Source: Flavobacterium sp.
GTDB taxonomy: Bacteria; Bacteroidota; Bacteroidia; Flavobacteriales; Flavobacteriaceae
DNA: 48,507 nucleotides
Assembly (NCBI GenBank): GCA_014378065.1
Contig: JACMOK010000133.1
Span: forward strand, 1 to 48,507
Direction of reading: 5' to 3'
This document shows positions 40,159 through 48,449 of this stretch, in pieces. The translations under genes were made by a program, and so were the position numbers. Position 1 is the stretch's first letter; every line of letters starts with the position of its first letter. The notes under the pieces were generated by a model. That model worked only from the letters and a program-made list of their open reading frames with translations, searched no databases and was not told the DNA's origin.

Positions 40159-40524
40159 TTATCTCAAATTAAAAGGGGAATTTTCTTTTTCGACATTTGT
40201 AACAAAATAATGGCTGTCTCCCCACCAAGGAAAGCTTCGGTATCTTTCCACATAAGTAACTTTAACGTATTGTCCTTGAAAAGTTTTTAAATCCGCAATC
40301 ACCTTTTTATCGCTGTCGAGTACCGAGAAAGAAAAAATTTGTGCTCCAGAAATTCCCTGGCTCATTTCACCTTCCCAAGTTTTAAAAACAACACCTTTAT
40401 TGCTCACTTTGATGAGTTCCCCGGCGCGCACGCCCTCACTATAAGTTGCATAATACACAAACATCAAATAAGCAGCAACTCCGATGACAATAAATACTAA
40501 GATGTAACTAATTATTTTTCTCAT
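40159..40524 (-). CDS. Small membrane-anchored protein downstream of rmuC
   Basis: This 121-residue protein has one N-terminal helix (about 5-28, ISYILVFIVIGVAAYLMFVY). A small beta-rich domain outside the membrane follows (GVRAGELIKVSNKGVVFKTW, QIFSFSVLDSD, GQYVKVTYVERYRSFPWWGD). Homologs next to rmuC in Flavobacteria are, as I recall, sometimes labelled 6-phosphogluconate dehydrogenase. That label is not supported: no nucleotide-binding or catalytic motif is present. It starts directly after the rmuC stop, so the two are co-transcribed. Confidence 0.8.
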   Translation of the reverse strand: MRKIISYILVFIVIGVAAYLMFVYYATYSEGVRAGELIKVSNKGVVFKTWEGEMSQGISGAQIFSFSVLDSDKKVIADLKTFQGQYVKVTYVERYRSFPWWGDSHYFVTNVEKENSPFNLR

Positions 40525-41901
40525 TTACAATTCATTTAAAAGTTCATTTTCTGCTTTTTCTGCCCTGTGCAAAACGTTTTCAGGCAGGGATTTTTTGGCT
40601 TTAGCACCCATTTTTTTCAATTTTTCTACACTGGTTATCAGATTGCCTTTGCCTTCAACAAGTTTATTCATAGCATTGTCGTATTCGGTTTTGGAATCCT
40701 TAATTTTGTTACCGACTTTAACCAAGTCGGTAACAAAGCCTTCAAATTTATCATATAAAGCCCCGGCCTGGCGTGCAATTTCGTAGGCATTTTCTTGTTG
40801 CTTTTGATTGGCCCACATGCTGTCTATAGTGCGTAAAGTGGCAAGCAACGTCGATGGTGTTACGATGACAATGTTCCGTTCAAAGGCCTTATTGTACAGC
40901 GCCGTGTCTTCATTCAAAGCAATTGCAAAGGCGGGCTCGATCGGAATAAAAAGCAACACGAAATCGGGACTTTCTATTTCGTATAAATCGTGGTAATTCT
41001 TTTCTCCCAATTGCTCGACATGACGACGAATTGAGCTAACATGTTCCTTTAAATAGTTGATTTTTAAATTATCGTCTTCCTCATTAATATATTTTTCATA
41101 AGCCGTCAAGGAAACTTTTGAATCAACCACCATTTTTTTTCCATCGGGCAAATTAATCACTACATCAGGAAATATGCGTTGGCCGTCAAGATTGGTGTGC
41201 GACTGCTGCACAAAATATTCGCGGTCTTTTTCCAAGCCTGATTTTTCCAGCACGCGTTCTAAAACAAGCTCACCCCAATTGCCTTGCATTTTGCTATCGC
41301 CCTTAAGTGCTTTGGTCAGGTTCATGGTTTCTTTGCTCATCTGCTCGTTCATTTCTCGCAAACCCAGAATTTGCTGGCGCAGGGCGGCATGATAATCTAT
41401 GCTTTCTTTGTGGGTATCGTCAACTTTCTTCTCAAATAATTGAATTTTATCCTGTAATGGAGCCAAGATATTTTTCATATTCTCTTTGTTCTGTTCGGTA
41501 AATTTTGTTGTTTTTTCTTCTAGAATTTTATTGGCTAAATTTTCAAATTCTTTCGTGAATTTTTCTTGGAGTTTTTCTACTTCCTGTCTTTGTTCTAAAT
41601 TTCTGCTCCATAAATTTTCAAAATCAACTTCTTTTTTCGAAAGCTGAATGGCAAGGCTGTCTTTTTCGGTTCTGATTGATTCTTTCTCAACATGTGCAAG
41701 CTGTAGTTGTTTTTCGAAACCCAGTTTCTCAATAAAAAGTTGTTCTTTTAGGATGGTTTGCTGCGAATTGATACTGATTAATTTTTCCTCAAGACTGATC
41801 TTTTCAGACTGAAACCGAGCAGAAAAAATAAGTTTTCCAATAAAAATACCTATTGATAATGCAATAACAAAAGTGGTTAAAATACTAATTGTGGCGTTCA
41901 T
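40525..41901 (-). CDS. rmuC: DNA recombination protein RmuC
   Basis: This 458-residue protein has an N-terminal membrane anchor (about 7-27), a long coiled coil (30-190) and the RmuC nuclease-like domain. That domain carries KGDSKMQGNWGELVLERVLE, then FPDVVINLPDGKKMVVDSKV and FVLLFIPIEPAFAIAL. The D-x(n)-DSK core of the PD-(D/E)xK-like fold is present. RmuC limits DNA inversions at short inverted repeats in E. coli. It forms an operon with the small membrane protein gene downstream. Confidence 0.93.
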   Translation of the reverse strand: MNATISILTTFVIALSIGIFIGKLIFSARFQSEKISLEEKLISINSQQTILKEQLFIEKLGFEKQLQLAHVEKESIRTEKDSLAIQLSKKEVDFENLWSRNLEQRQEVEKLQEKFTKEFENLANKILEEKTTKFTEQNKENMKNILAPLQDKIQLFEKKVDDTHKESIDYHAALRQQILGLREMNEQMSKETMNLTKALKGDSKMQGNWGELVLERVLEKSGLEKDREYFVQQSHTNLDGQRIFPDVVINLPDGKKMVVDSKVSLTAYEKYINEEDDNLKINYLKEHVSSIRRHVEQLGEKNYHDLYEIESPDFVLLFIPIEPAFAIALNEDTALYNKAFERNIVIVTPSTLLATLRTIDSMWANQKQQENAYEIARQAGALYDKFEGFVTDLVKVGNKIKDSKTEYDNAMNKLVEGKGNLITSVEKLKKMGAKAKKSLPENVLHRAEKAENELLNEL

Positions 41902-41985
41902 ATTACTTCATTTTCTATAAAGTAAATATATGTATTTATTGCCAAAAATAATTTTAAGACATTAACTTCTTTAGGATTACTAGCA

Positions 41986-42018
41986 TAAAAAAACGACTTA
42001 CATTTGCAAGTCGTCTTT
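41986..42018 (-). terminator. Rho-independent terminator of the 42048 gene
   Basis: The stem ACGACTT / AAGTCGT (41993-41999 and 42008-42014) is followed by a T7 run on the minus strand. Confidence 0.7.
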
Positions 42019-42047
42019 TCAGGGGTGAACCAATTATATATAGAGAG

Positions 42048-42320
42048 TTAGTTGAATATGTGAAATTTTTCATCAAATTCTTTATGTTTGATTCTTCTTT
42101 CAGAGTAGCTGTTGTAAATCAAATTTCTGAAACGGCGTTTTCTTCGGTTTAATGCTGGAATGCTGTAAACAATACCAATCACAGAAATGAAAAGCAATAT
42201 CAACCAAGTCAGCATATAAACAATGTAGTTTAAATCATTTGAATATTTCAGATTTGTACTAAAATAAAAGCCTGAAAACACAAACACGATAACGGAAATA
42301 ATTAGGGAAATAAATTTCAT
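42048..42320 (-). CDS. Small two-helix membrane protein
   Basis: This 90-residue protein has two membrane helices (about 3-23 and 32-55, separated by a polar turn). A basic tail follows (NRRKRRFRNLIYNSYSERRI, KHKEFDEKFHIFN) that should face the cytoplasm. It has its own terminator, and no operon partner is evident. I do not recognise the family. Confidence 0.65.
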   Translation of the reverse strand: MKFISLIISVIVFVFSGFYFSTNLKYSNDLNYIVYMLTWLILLFISVIGIVYSIPALNRRKRRFRNLIYNSYSERRIKHKEFDEKFHIFN

Positions 42321-42489
42321 GATTTTAATTTTAATCGTACTTAAATATTTTTCACTAAATTAACACCGCGGTCAAAATAAAAAATTATACAATTTGTAAA
42401 ATGTTTTATGTAATTTCTATTTAAGATGGAAAGATGATTTTAACGGATGACATTTTTATATATATTTGACCCGAATTATTGATTACGCG

Positions 42490-42765
42490 ATGACCTATAA
42501 AATATTGGTCTCAGGAACAATAATTTAGAAAGTCGCTGATGCATTCGTAAAAAGGTGTCATCCAGATGTTGCAAACAGTGTTTATGTTGATCATCCTTAT
42601 TGCGCAGTTTTTACAATTGCTGATATATGTGGGATACCATTGTGAAGAGCTAACAAGAGAACATAAGCAAGAGTATGTGCTGACTTATTGCGGTGCGAAA
42701 GACATCGAGTCGCAACATCATTTTTTTCTGAGTCCGCTGCGACCACGCACGAACCTTTTGTAAAC
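42490..42765 (+). pseudogene. N-terminal remnant of an NAD-dependent sugar epimerase/dehydratase (RmlB-like)
   Basis: From an ATG at 42490 one frame reads MTYKILVSGTII, a stop, KVADAFVKRCHPDVANSVYV and DHPYCAVFTIADI. This parallels the start of dTDP-glucose 4,6-dehydratases ([36 protein letters not shown]). Further on, SESAATTHEPFVNV resembles the AESHVDRSI--PF-FV-TNV segment. The Rossmann glycine loop is destroyed and stops interrupt the frame. The rest of the 620-nt gap (42321-42489 and 42766-42940) shows nothing recognisable. Confidence 0.38.
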
Positions 42766-42940
42766 GTAAGGTAGAAATTGTTATGATCTATGAAGGGAAC
42801 TGTGGCGGAATATTATCGGACATATTTATAATCCCGAATTTAAATTGCCTCAGTACGTCCAAGGCAAATGGCACCATATTTGGTAACTGCGGAAAATATT
42901 TTATACCTATTTAATCAATTGGATTTTTAAACTACAAACT

Positions 42941-43852
42941 ATGAAAAGAAAAATTACACTGAATTTGTTCTTCCTATTTATGACAATGACAAGCTTTGCC
43001 CAGTATGCTCCGGTTGGCCACCTCACTGTTTTTTCCGAAAGCGGAGATAAGTTTTTCCTCGTTTTAAACGGAGAACAACAAAATGACGTGGCGCAGACCA
43101 ATATTCGGGTCGAAGATTTAAACCAGCCTTATTACAGCGCTAAAATTATTTTTTCGGACAATACGATCCTAGAAATTTCAAAAAATTATTTGCCTGTAAC
43201 CGACGGTGATGGAGTTTACAAAGATGTTACTTACAAGTTAAAAAGTGACAAGAATAACAGATCAAAAAAGAAACTGACTTTCTTTTCAATGATTCCGGTA
43301 GAACAAGGGTTTATTGCACCCAGCAACGTATACGTTGTTCACTACGGACAACCGGAGCGGAATGTGGGCTACACGCAAACCAGTACCACAACTACCGTTG
43401 GGACGGGCGTTAATGCCAATGTTAATGTGGGCGGCATCAGCATGAATGTTAATATAAATGATCCTTATGGCACCTCTGTCACTCAAACCACAACGACGCA
43501 CACCACAACAGACAATCATAGTCAACACATAGAGGAAGCGCCACGAGGTTGCGTTTCTCGTTATGCCATGGGTTCTAACGATTTTTCAAGTGCCTTGAGC
43601 ACCGTTAAAAACCAAGGTTTTGACGACACCCGCTTAAAAACTGCAAAACAGATTGCTTCTGCCAATTGTTTAAATACCAACCAGATTACACAAATTTGTC
43701 AATCGTTCGGATTTGAGGAAACAAAATTGGATTTCGCCAAGTTTGCCTATGATTTTTGTGTAGAACCAAAAAATTATTTTAAACTCAACAATATTTTTGG
43801 TTTTAGTTCTAACGTCGATGACCTGACCGATTACGTGAGAAGCAGAAATTAA
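42941..43852 (+). CDS. DUF4476-domain exported protein
   Basis: This 303-residue protein has a signal peptide (about 1-20, TSFA before QYAPV). An N-terminal beta domain (GHLTVFSESGDKFFLVLNGE) is followed by a low-complexity Thr/Val/Asn-rich linker (about 148-200, NVGYTQTSTTTTVGTGVNAN). A C-terminal DUF4476 helical domain follows (about 207-300, CVSRYAMGSNDFSSALSTVK, SANCLNTNQITQICQSFGFE). DUF4476 proteins are abundant and uncharacterised in Bacteroidota. It is monocistronic and ends at a bidirectional terminator. Confidence 0.88.
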   Translation: MKRKITLNLFFLFMTMTSFAQYAPVGHLTVFSESGDKFFLVLNGEQQNDVAQTNIRVEDLNQPYYSAKIIFSDNTILEISKNYLPVTDGDGVYKDVTYKLKSDKNNRSKKKLTFFSMIPVEQGFIAPSNVYVVHYGQPERNVGYTQTSTTTTVGTGVNANVNVGGISMNVNINDPYGTSVTQTTTTHTTTDNHSQHIEEAPRGCVSRYAMGSNDFSSALSTVKNQGFDDTRLKTAKQIASANCLNTNQITQICQSFGFEETKLDFAKFAYDFCVEPKNYFKLNNIFGFSSNVDDLTDYVRSRN

Positions 43853-43889
43853 AAAAAAACGCCTGAAGATTAATTTTCAGGCCTTTTTT
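43852..43889. terminator. Bidirectional terminator after the DUF4476 gene
   Basis: The stem GCCTGAA / TTCAGGC (43861-43867 and 43876-43882) is flanked by A9 and T7. It serves the DUF4476 gene and the converging minus-strand gene. Confidence 0.85.
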
Positions 43890-44266
43890 TATTCGTCAAG
43901 TTTGATGTTGCCGCGGTCTTCATGATTATCAGGATGGGAATTGGGGTAACGGTTGGTCGCAATATCGGAATTGTGGTCTTTGTTTTCAATCGTTTTTTTT
44001 AGTTCTTCGTCGTTGCTTACGCCCCGGCTTAAACTTTCGTTTTCATTCCAATTTCTTTCGCCTTCTATACCTTCATTTTTAAGATTTCCATCTATATTTC
44101 TGGCGCGTTCCACGATTTTACTATTGCCGTTTTGGTCTGTTTCCTTTTCCGACTTCATTTTAGATTGTGAAGGGTCGTAATAATCTGAAACGTTTTCCCC
44201 GCTAAATCCCTCATTTAAAGCTTGGGCATTGTCTATTTTTTTTGAGCCTAAATCATTCGTTTCCAT
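43889..44266 (-). CDS. Acidic, disordered hypothetical protein
   Basis: This 125-residue protein is hydrophilic, rich in Asn, Glu, Asp, Ser and Lys, and has no Cys and few hydrophobics. It contains repeat-like short motifs such as NEGFSGENVSD, NEGIEGERNWNENE and HPDNHEDRG. No signal peptide, membrane helix or domain is visible, so it is probably intrinsically disordered. It may be stress-related, by analogy with hydrophilin-like proteins, but this is a guess. It is divergent from the pseudouridine synthase gene. Confidence 0.65.
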   Translation of the reverse strand: METNDLGSKKIDNAQALNEGFSGENVSDYYDPSQSKMKSEKETDQNGNSKIVERARNIDGNLKNEGIEGERNWNENESLSRGVSNDEELKKTIENKDHNSDIATNRYPNSHPDNHEDRGNIKLDE

Positions 44267-44385
44267 AATCGTATTTTTTTAGTTAAGCATTAAAGCTACA
44301 ATAAGATTACGTATTTATATTCGCAATGCGTTTTCATTTAACATTGCATTTGGAGTAATCGCATCTTAAATTTGCAAAACAAAAC

Positions 44386-44393
44386 TATCTTTG
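44386..44393 (+). promoter_or_regulatory. Candidate -7 element (TATCTTTG) for the rluE-trmL unit
   Basis: TATCTTTG matches TAnnTTTG and lies 20 nt before the ATG at 44413. A second TAAATTTG at 44367-44374 is an alternative. Confidence 0.4.
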
Positions 44394-44412
44394 CGTCTGT
44401 AAATTTGTAGCC

Positions 44413-45012
44413 ATGCAACACCATCATTTTATCGTTCACAAGCCCTATGGCTATCTGAGTCAGTTTGTGTATGAACTAAAGAGAAAGAAAAAACTGTTGG
44501 GTGAGCTGCATGATTTTCCTTCAGGAACTATGGCCATCGGTCGGTTGGATGAAGATTCAGAAGGGTTGTTACTGTTGACTACCGATGGAAAAGTTAGCGA
44601 AAAGGTCAGAAGTAGAAAAGTGGAAAAAGAATATTTTGTGCAATTGGACGGATTGATTGACCCCACGGCAATTAGCAAAATTGAAGTCGGAGTTGAAATC
44701 GGTTTCGATGGCAAAAAATACATCACTCATCCTTGTAAAGCTTTCATTTTGGAGACAATACCACCGTTTGGGACGAGAGGGAAAAAAATTAGAGACGAGC
44801 GACATGGTCCCACCTCTTGGGCCTCCATCGCAGTTACCGAGGGAAAATTCCGTCAAGTTCGAAAGATGACTGCAGCAGTCGGATTCCCTACTTTACGATT
44901 AATTCGCGTTCGCATTGGAAATATACACCTCAATAATCTCAAAGCCGGAGCTGTCATTGAAGTGGCTCACTTTTTTATGGATGCTGAGAGAGACAGTAAT
45001 CAGATAACCTAA
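44413..45012 (+). CDS. rluE: 23S rRNA pseudouridine synthase, RluE/RsuA type
   Basis: This 199-residue RsuA-family enzyme has no S4 domain, as RluE lacks one or keeps it short. The catalytic Asp46 is in AIGRLDEDSEGLLLLT, and the other family motifs are VHKPYGYLSQF, KEYFVQLDG and KFRQVRKMTAAVGFPTLRLI. It converts a specific uridine in 23S rRNA (U2457 in E. coli RluE) to pseudouridine. RluB or RluF would be longer. TrmL follows 10 nt downstream, giving a two-gene RNA-modification unit. Confidence 0.8.
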   Translation: MQHHHFIVHKPYGYLSQFVYELKRKKKLLGELHDFPSGTMAIGRLDEDSEGLLLLTTDGKVSEKVRSRKVEKEYFVQLDGLIDPTAISKIEVGVEIGFDGKKYITHPCKAFILETIPPFGTRGKKIRDERHGPTSWASIAVTEGKFRQVRKMTAAVGFPTLRLIRVRIGNIHLNNLKAGAVIEVAHFFMDAERDSNQIT

Positions 45013-45022
45013 ATTTTGCCTT

Positions 45023-45472
45023 ATGTTGAATATTGTTTTAGTAGAGCCCGAAATTCCGAACAACACCGGAAACATTGGTCGTTTGTGTGTGGGTACCGAA
45101 AGTCGTTTGCACTTGATTCATCCTTTCGGATTTGTCATTTCAGATAAAAATCTTAAACGCTCGGGTTTGGATTATTGGGTACATCTGGATTGGAAACAAT
45201 ATCAGAATGTCGAAGAATGGGCGGCGCAAATTCCAGATCGCTCGCGTGTTTTTCTCTTCAGTTCTCATGCCGAAAAATCGTATTTGGAGAACGAATTTCG
45301 AGATGGTGACTGGTTGGTTTTCGGAAAGGAAAGTGTGGGCTTGAGTAATGCCATGATGGACTTGTTTCCCAAGCACCTCAAAATTCCTATAGCTCCACTG
45401 GTGAGAAGTTTCAATCTTGCCAATGCCTGCGCCTTTGTGATTGGAGAAGCCAAAAGACAAATTGGGAAATAG
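45023..45472 (+). CDS. trmL: tRNA (cytidine/uridine-34 2'-O)-methyltransferase TrmL
   Basis: This 149-residue SPOUT methyltransferase is close to the usual length of about 155. It opens MLNIVLVEPEIPNNTGNIGR and carries LIHPFGF, LDYW and the knot-forming VFGKESVGLS. The C-terminal IPIAPLVRSFNLANACAFVI places the SAM-binding loop. TrmL methylates the 2'-O of the wobble nucleotide of tRNA-Leu isoacceptors. It is co-transcribed with the pseudouridine synthase. Confidence 0.92.
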   Translation: MLNIVLVEPEIPNNTGNIGRLCVGTESRLHLIHPFGFVISDKNLKRSGLDYWVHLDWKQYQNVEEWAAQIPDRSRVFLFSSHAEKSYLENEFRDGDWLVFGKESVGLSNAMMDLFPKHLKIPIAPLVRSFNLANACAFVIGEAKRQIGK

Positions 45473-45487
45473 ATTGCCAAATTTTTC

Positions 45488-45495
45488 TATATTTG
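45488..45495 (+). promoter_or_regulatory. Candidate -7 element (TATATTTG) of the methyltransferase gene
   Basis: TATATTTG matches the consensus and lies 26 nt before the ATG at 45522. A TTGG about 22 nt upstream may be the -33 element. Confidence 0.45.
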
Positions 45496-45521
45496 AGAGG
45501 ATTCAATTTCAACCTTAATTT

Positions 45522-47126
45522 ATGGCGGATAAAAGCGAACTCAGAAGCACTATATTCAGACATCTGGATGGATTAGCAACCGCTCCTGTTGCGATTGCAT
45601 TAGAAAAAAAAGGGGTTTTAAAATTTTTACTGCAAAATGATGAAACAACTCTGACTGAAATGACTTCTCGTTTCAACGCGAACGAAGGATATCTCAATGT
45701 AGGACTGCGTCTGTTGTGTTCGCAAGGATTTCTGGATTATCATATAGACAACGCGACGCAAGAAATTACACTAACCCAAAATTCCAAGACAAGCATTGCG
45801 TTCGCTCACTTTTATTTATATAAAGATGTCGTCGATCTGTTGCAGTTTTCTACCCAATTTCATCCCCGACTTTTTGAAGAGGAACCATTTAAAAAACTGA
45901 ATGCCATTTTTGAAAAATACAGAACCAATTACGGGCTTGTTTTTTCTGAAGATCCGTTGACTAATGAAATACAGCATCAGATTTTGAAACACATTGAAGG
46001 CTATTTGGTTGGTCCTACTTTGGTTCGGCTGGGCATGAACGGGATGTTTCATAAATATTTTATGGAGAGTTCTTTTCGTCCGGAGGAATTCCACAAGTCG
46101 CCTGAATTGTTTGTAAAAATATTGGATTTCTTCGCCTACCTAGGGTGGTTTAGAGAAAGGAGTGGAAATTACCAATTCACCGAATCTGGATTGTTCTTTG
46201 CCAAAAGAGCCTCGGCTTATGGCGTAACCGTTTCTTATCTGCCCACGTTTGCCAAAATTGAGGAATTAATTTTTGGCGACCCATCTGTGTTGAGAGTGCA
46301 GCTCGACGGAACTGTTGAAATTCATGTAGATCGCGAGATGAATGTTTGGGGCAGCGGCGGCGCTCACGATACTTATTTTAAAGTAGTTGATGAAATTTTA
46401 ATCCGGTTGTTTAATCTGCCAATCGCCGAACAACCGAAAGGAATTTTAGATATGGGTTGCGGAAACGGTGCGTTTTTACAACATATTTTTGAAGTAATTG
46501 ACCGACAAACTTTACGTGGGAAAATGCTCGACGATTATCCTTTATTTTTGGTAGGCGTCGACTACAATCAAGCGGCATTAAAAGTTACAAGAGCTAATCT
46601 AATCAAGGCCGACATTTGGGCCAAAGTAATTTGGGGCGATATTGGTCGACCAGATATTTTAGCACAGGATTTATTGGAGAATTACGCTATCGACTTAAAA
46701 GATTTACTCAATGTGCGTACTTTTCTAGACCACAACCGCATTTGGGAAAATCCTGAAAAAGAAACGCAAGATATCAGCCAATCGAGTGGAGCATTTGCTT
46801 ACCGAGGCGTTCGCATCAGCAATAATTTGGTCGAAGACAATTTGCTCCGACATCTGCAAAAATGGTCGCCTTATGTCAACAAATTTGGTTTGCTATTGAT
46901 AGAATTGCATACTATTCACCCCACCATAACAGCAGCAAACTTGGGAAAAACTGCCGCGACTGCATATGATGCCACCCATGGTTTTTCAGATCAGTATATT
47001 TTAGAAATAGAAGTGTTTAACCGCGTCGCTGCGGAAGCGGGATTGTTTCCGGATCCAACTGTTTTTAAAAAATTTCCAGAGGCAGATTATGCCACCGTCA
47101 GCATTAATTTATTAAAGGGAAGGTAA
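45522..47126 (+). CDS. Large class I SAM-dependent methyltransferase with two winged-helix-like segments
   Basis: This 534-residue protein is much longer than a simple methyltransferase. Residues 10-90 look like a dimerization winged helix (ALEKKGVLKFLL, then LTEMTSRFNANEGYLNVGLR, LLCSQGFLDYH). Residues about 155-225 repeat that pattern (RLGMNGMFHKYF, then HKSPELFVKILDFFAYLGWF, YQFTESGLFF). The Rossmann domain follows, with SAM motif I LDMGCGNGAF (309-318), motif II VGVDYNQAALKVTRANL and a late ELHTIHP strand. The architecture resembles plant-type O-methyltransferases and AprA MT2-like domains of polyketide pathways. The substrate is unknown and no biosynthetic cluster surrounds it. The flanking RNA-modification genes may be incidental. 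Confidence 0.82.
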   Translation: MADKSELRSTIFRHLDGLATAPVAIALEKKGVLKFLLQNDETTLTEMTSRFNANEGYLNVGLRLLCSQGFLDYHIDNATQEITLTQNSKTSIAFAHFYLYKDVVDLLQFSTQFHPRLFEEEPFKKLNAIFEKYRTNYGLVFSEDPLTNEIQHQILKHIEGYLVGPTLVRLGMNGMFHKYFMESSFRPEEFHKSPELFVKILDFFAYLGWFRERSGNYQFTESGLFFAKRASAYGVTVSYLPTFAKIEELIFGDPSVLRVQLDGTVEIHVDREMNVWGSGGAHDTYFKVVDEILIRLFNLPIAEQPKGILDMGCGNGAFLQHIFEVIDRQTLRGKMLDDYPLFLVGVDYNQAALKVTRANLIKADIWAKVIWGDIGRPDILAQDLLENYAIDLKDLLNVRTFLDHNRIWENPEKETQDISQSSGAFAYRGVRISNNLVEDNLLRHLQKWSPYVNKFGLLLIELHTIHPTITAANLGKTAATAYDATHGFSDQYILEIEVFNRVAAEAGLFPDPTVFKKFPEADYATVSINLLKGR

Positions 47127-47129
47127 AAA

Positions 47130-47627
47130 TTAATTAACCAAATAATTCGAATAGGACTTTATTATTTTATTGACAGTGCTTTCCAAAGAAGGTTTCACTT
47201 CTTCAAAATCGTCTTTTAATTTTCCGTTAGGGGTGTAGAAATCTGATATTTTAGTCTGGGTTAATACTTCGTTTGCATAAATTTCGTTAACCGTAAAAGT
47301 CAAGACATATTGTTGATTTTGCGTAAAGTTAATTTTCAGCGTATACTTGATATTATAATCATACTGTACCCCAAAATTCCTATAGAAATAAGCATTTTCT
47401 TTAACTGCGCCAATGGTTAGGCTCTTATCAGTGACGTCAAAAACATCATATCCATTTTTGTTATAATAGGCTGCCCACGATTTGGAAAGCGCCATCAATT
47501 TTTCTAGCGGTTTATTGGGAGTTTGCGCCTCTACGGGTGCAAAACCTTGCGGAGTCATCTCCAGTTTGGATTGCGACCAACTCAACGAAAGCGAGCAGAA
47601 GCATGCAATTATTAATAAGTGTTTCAT
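47130..47627 (-). CDS. Exported hypothetical protein
   Basis: This 165-residue protein has a signal peptide (residues 1-18, LSWS before QSKLE). The mature domain contains AALSKSWAAYYNKNGYDVFD-like and YDYNIKYTLKINFTQNQQYV strands, then a helical tail (SLESTVNKIIKSYSNYLVN). It is predicted to be periplasmic. No named family is recognised. It is convergent with the methyltransferase gene (stops 3 nt apart) and 30 nt downstream of the ABC ATPase. Confidence 0.75.
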   Translation of the reverse strand: MKHLLIIACFCSLSLSWSQSKLEMTPQGFAPVEAQTPNKPLEKLMALSKSWAAYYNKNGYDVFDVTDKSLTIGAVKENAYFYRNFGVQYDYNIKYTLKINFTQNQQYVLTFTVNEIYANEVLTQTKISDFYTPNGKLKDDFEEVKPSLESTVNKIIKSYSNYLVN

Positions 47628-47657
47628 GTTAACAAAGGTAAAGAACAGAATGACAGT

Positions 47658-48449
47658 TTAAAGATCTTTAAAAATAAATTTCCCTTTAACCGCATCAAAA
47701 AAAATATTTTCGTCTTTAAATAAATTGTCAAAAATTCCTTTAGAAATGAGCTGACAGGGTTGATCCTGAATCACTTTTTGGGGAGTCATAATGACTATTT
47801 GATCGCTTAATTGGATTGCCATATCGATATCGTGGGTTGAAAATAAAATGCACTTGCCGATTTCTTTGGTGAGTTGCTTCAACAGTTTAAAAAGGGAAAC
47901 TTTGTGCAGCAAATCCAAATGGGTGGTGGGTTCATCCAAGATAATTAAAGGAGTGTCTTGCGCTAAAGCTCTTGCAATTAAAACTTTCTGTAATTGCCCG
48001 TCGCTAATTTCATAGTGTTTTTTGGCTACAAGATGTTCGATCTGTGTTAACGCTATGGCTTCACTGATCTTTTGCAAATCGTTGCCTGATAATTTTCCAA
48101 TCCAGTTGGTGTAAGGTTGTCTGCCCAGCGCGACCAATTCAAAAACGGTCAGATTGCTTGGAGGCAGTTTGTCGGTTAAAACCAAACTCATCTCTTTTGC
48201 GAGCGCTATGGGTGTAAATTCGTTGAGGTTTTTATCTTTCAAAATCACATCGCCGGAAAGTGGTTTTTGAATACCTGTCAACGTGCGCAACAAGGTCGAT
48301 TTTCCGATACCATTGGCTCCAATCAAGGCAATCAATTTTCCTTTTTCTAAACACAGGCTAATAGCGGAAGCTATCGGAGACACCGCTTTTTTATGAGTGT
48401 AGCCAACGCTTAGGTTGATTGTTTTTAAAACGATTTTATTTTGCATCAT
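47658..48449 (-). CDS. ABC transporter ATPase of the iron-siderophore/heme/cobalamin type
   Basis: This protein of about 263 residues has Walker A GANGIGKST (44-52), Q-loop, signature SDGQLQKVLIARAL, Walker B LIILDEPTTHLD and an H-loop in LFSTHDIDMA. The signature reads ISDGQ instead of LSGGQ, a variant seen in FecE/BtuD-like ATPases. I start it at the ATG 48449, which overlaps the permease stop (ATGA); the longer in-frame reading from 48482 would overlap the permease further. It powers import of a siderophore, heme or cobalamin through its FecCD-type permease partner. Confidence 0.88.
   Translation of the reverse strand: MMQNKIVLKTINLSVGYTHKKAVSPIASAISLCLEKGKLIALIGANGIGKSTLLRTLTGIQKPLSGDVILKDKNLNEFTPIALAKEMSLVLTDKLPPSNLTVFELVALGRQPYTNWIGKLSGNDLQKISEAIALTQIEHLVAKKHYEISDGQLQKVLIARALAQDTPLIILDEPTTHLDLLHKVSLFKLLKQLTKEIGKCILFSTHDIDMAIQLSDQIVIMTPQKVIQDQPCQLISKGIFDNLFKDENIFFDAVKGKFIFKDL

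Noticed and set aside
40159..40524. 6-phosphogluconate dehydrogenase label for the small rmuC neighbour
   Set aside because: The protein is 121 residues with one membrane helix, and has neither Rossmann nor catalytic motifs.
42566..42763. 65-codon open frame as a small gene
   Set aside because: It is a shifted frame of the decayed epimerase-like stretch, with no promoter or recognisable protein.
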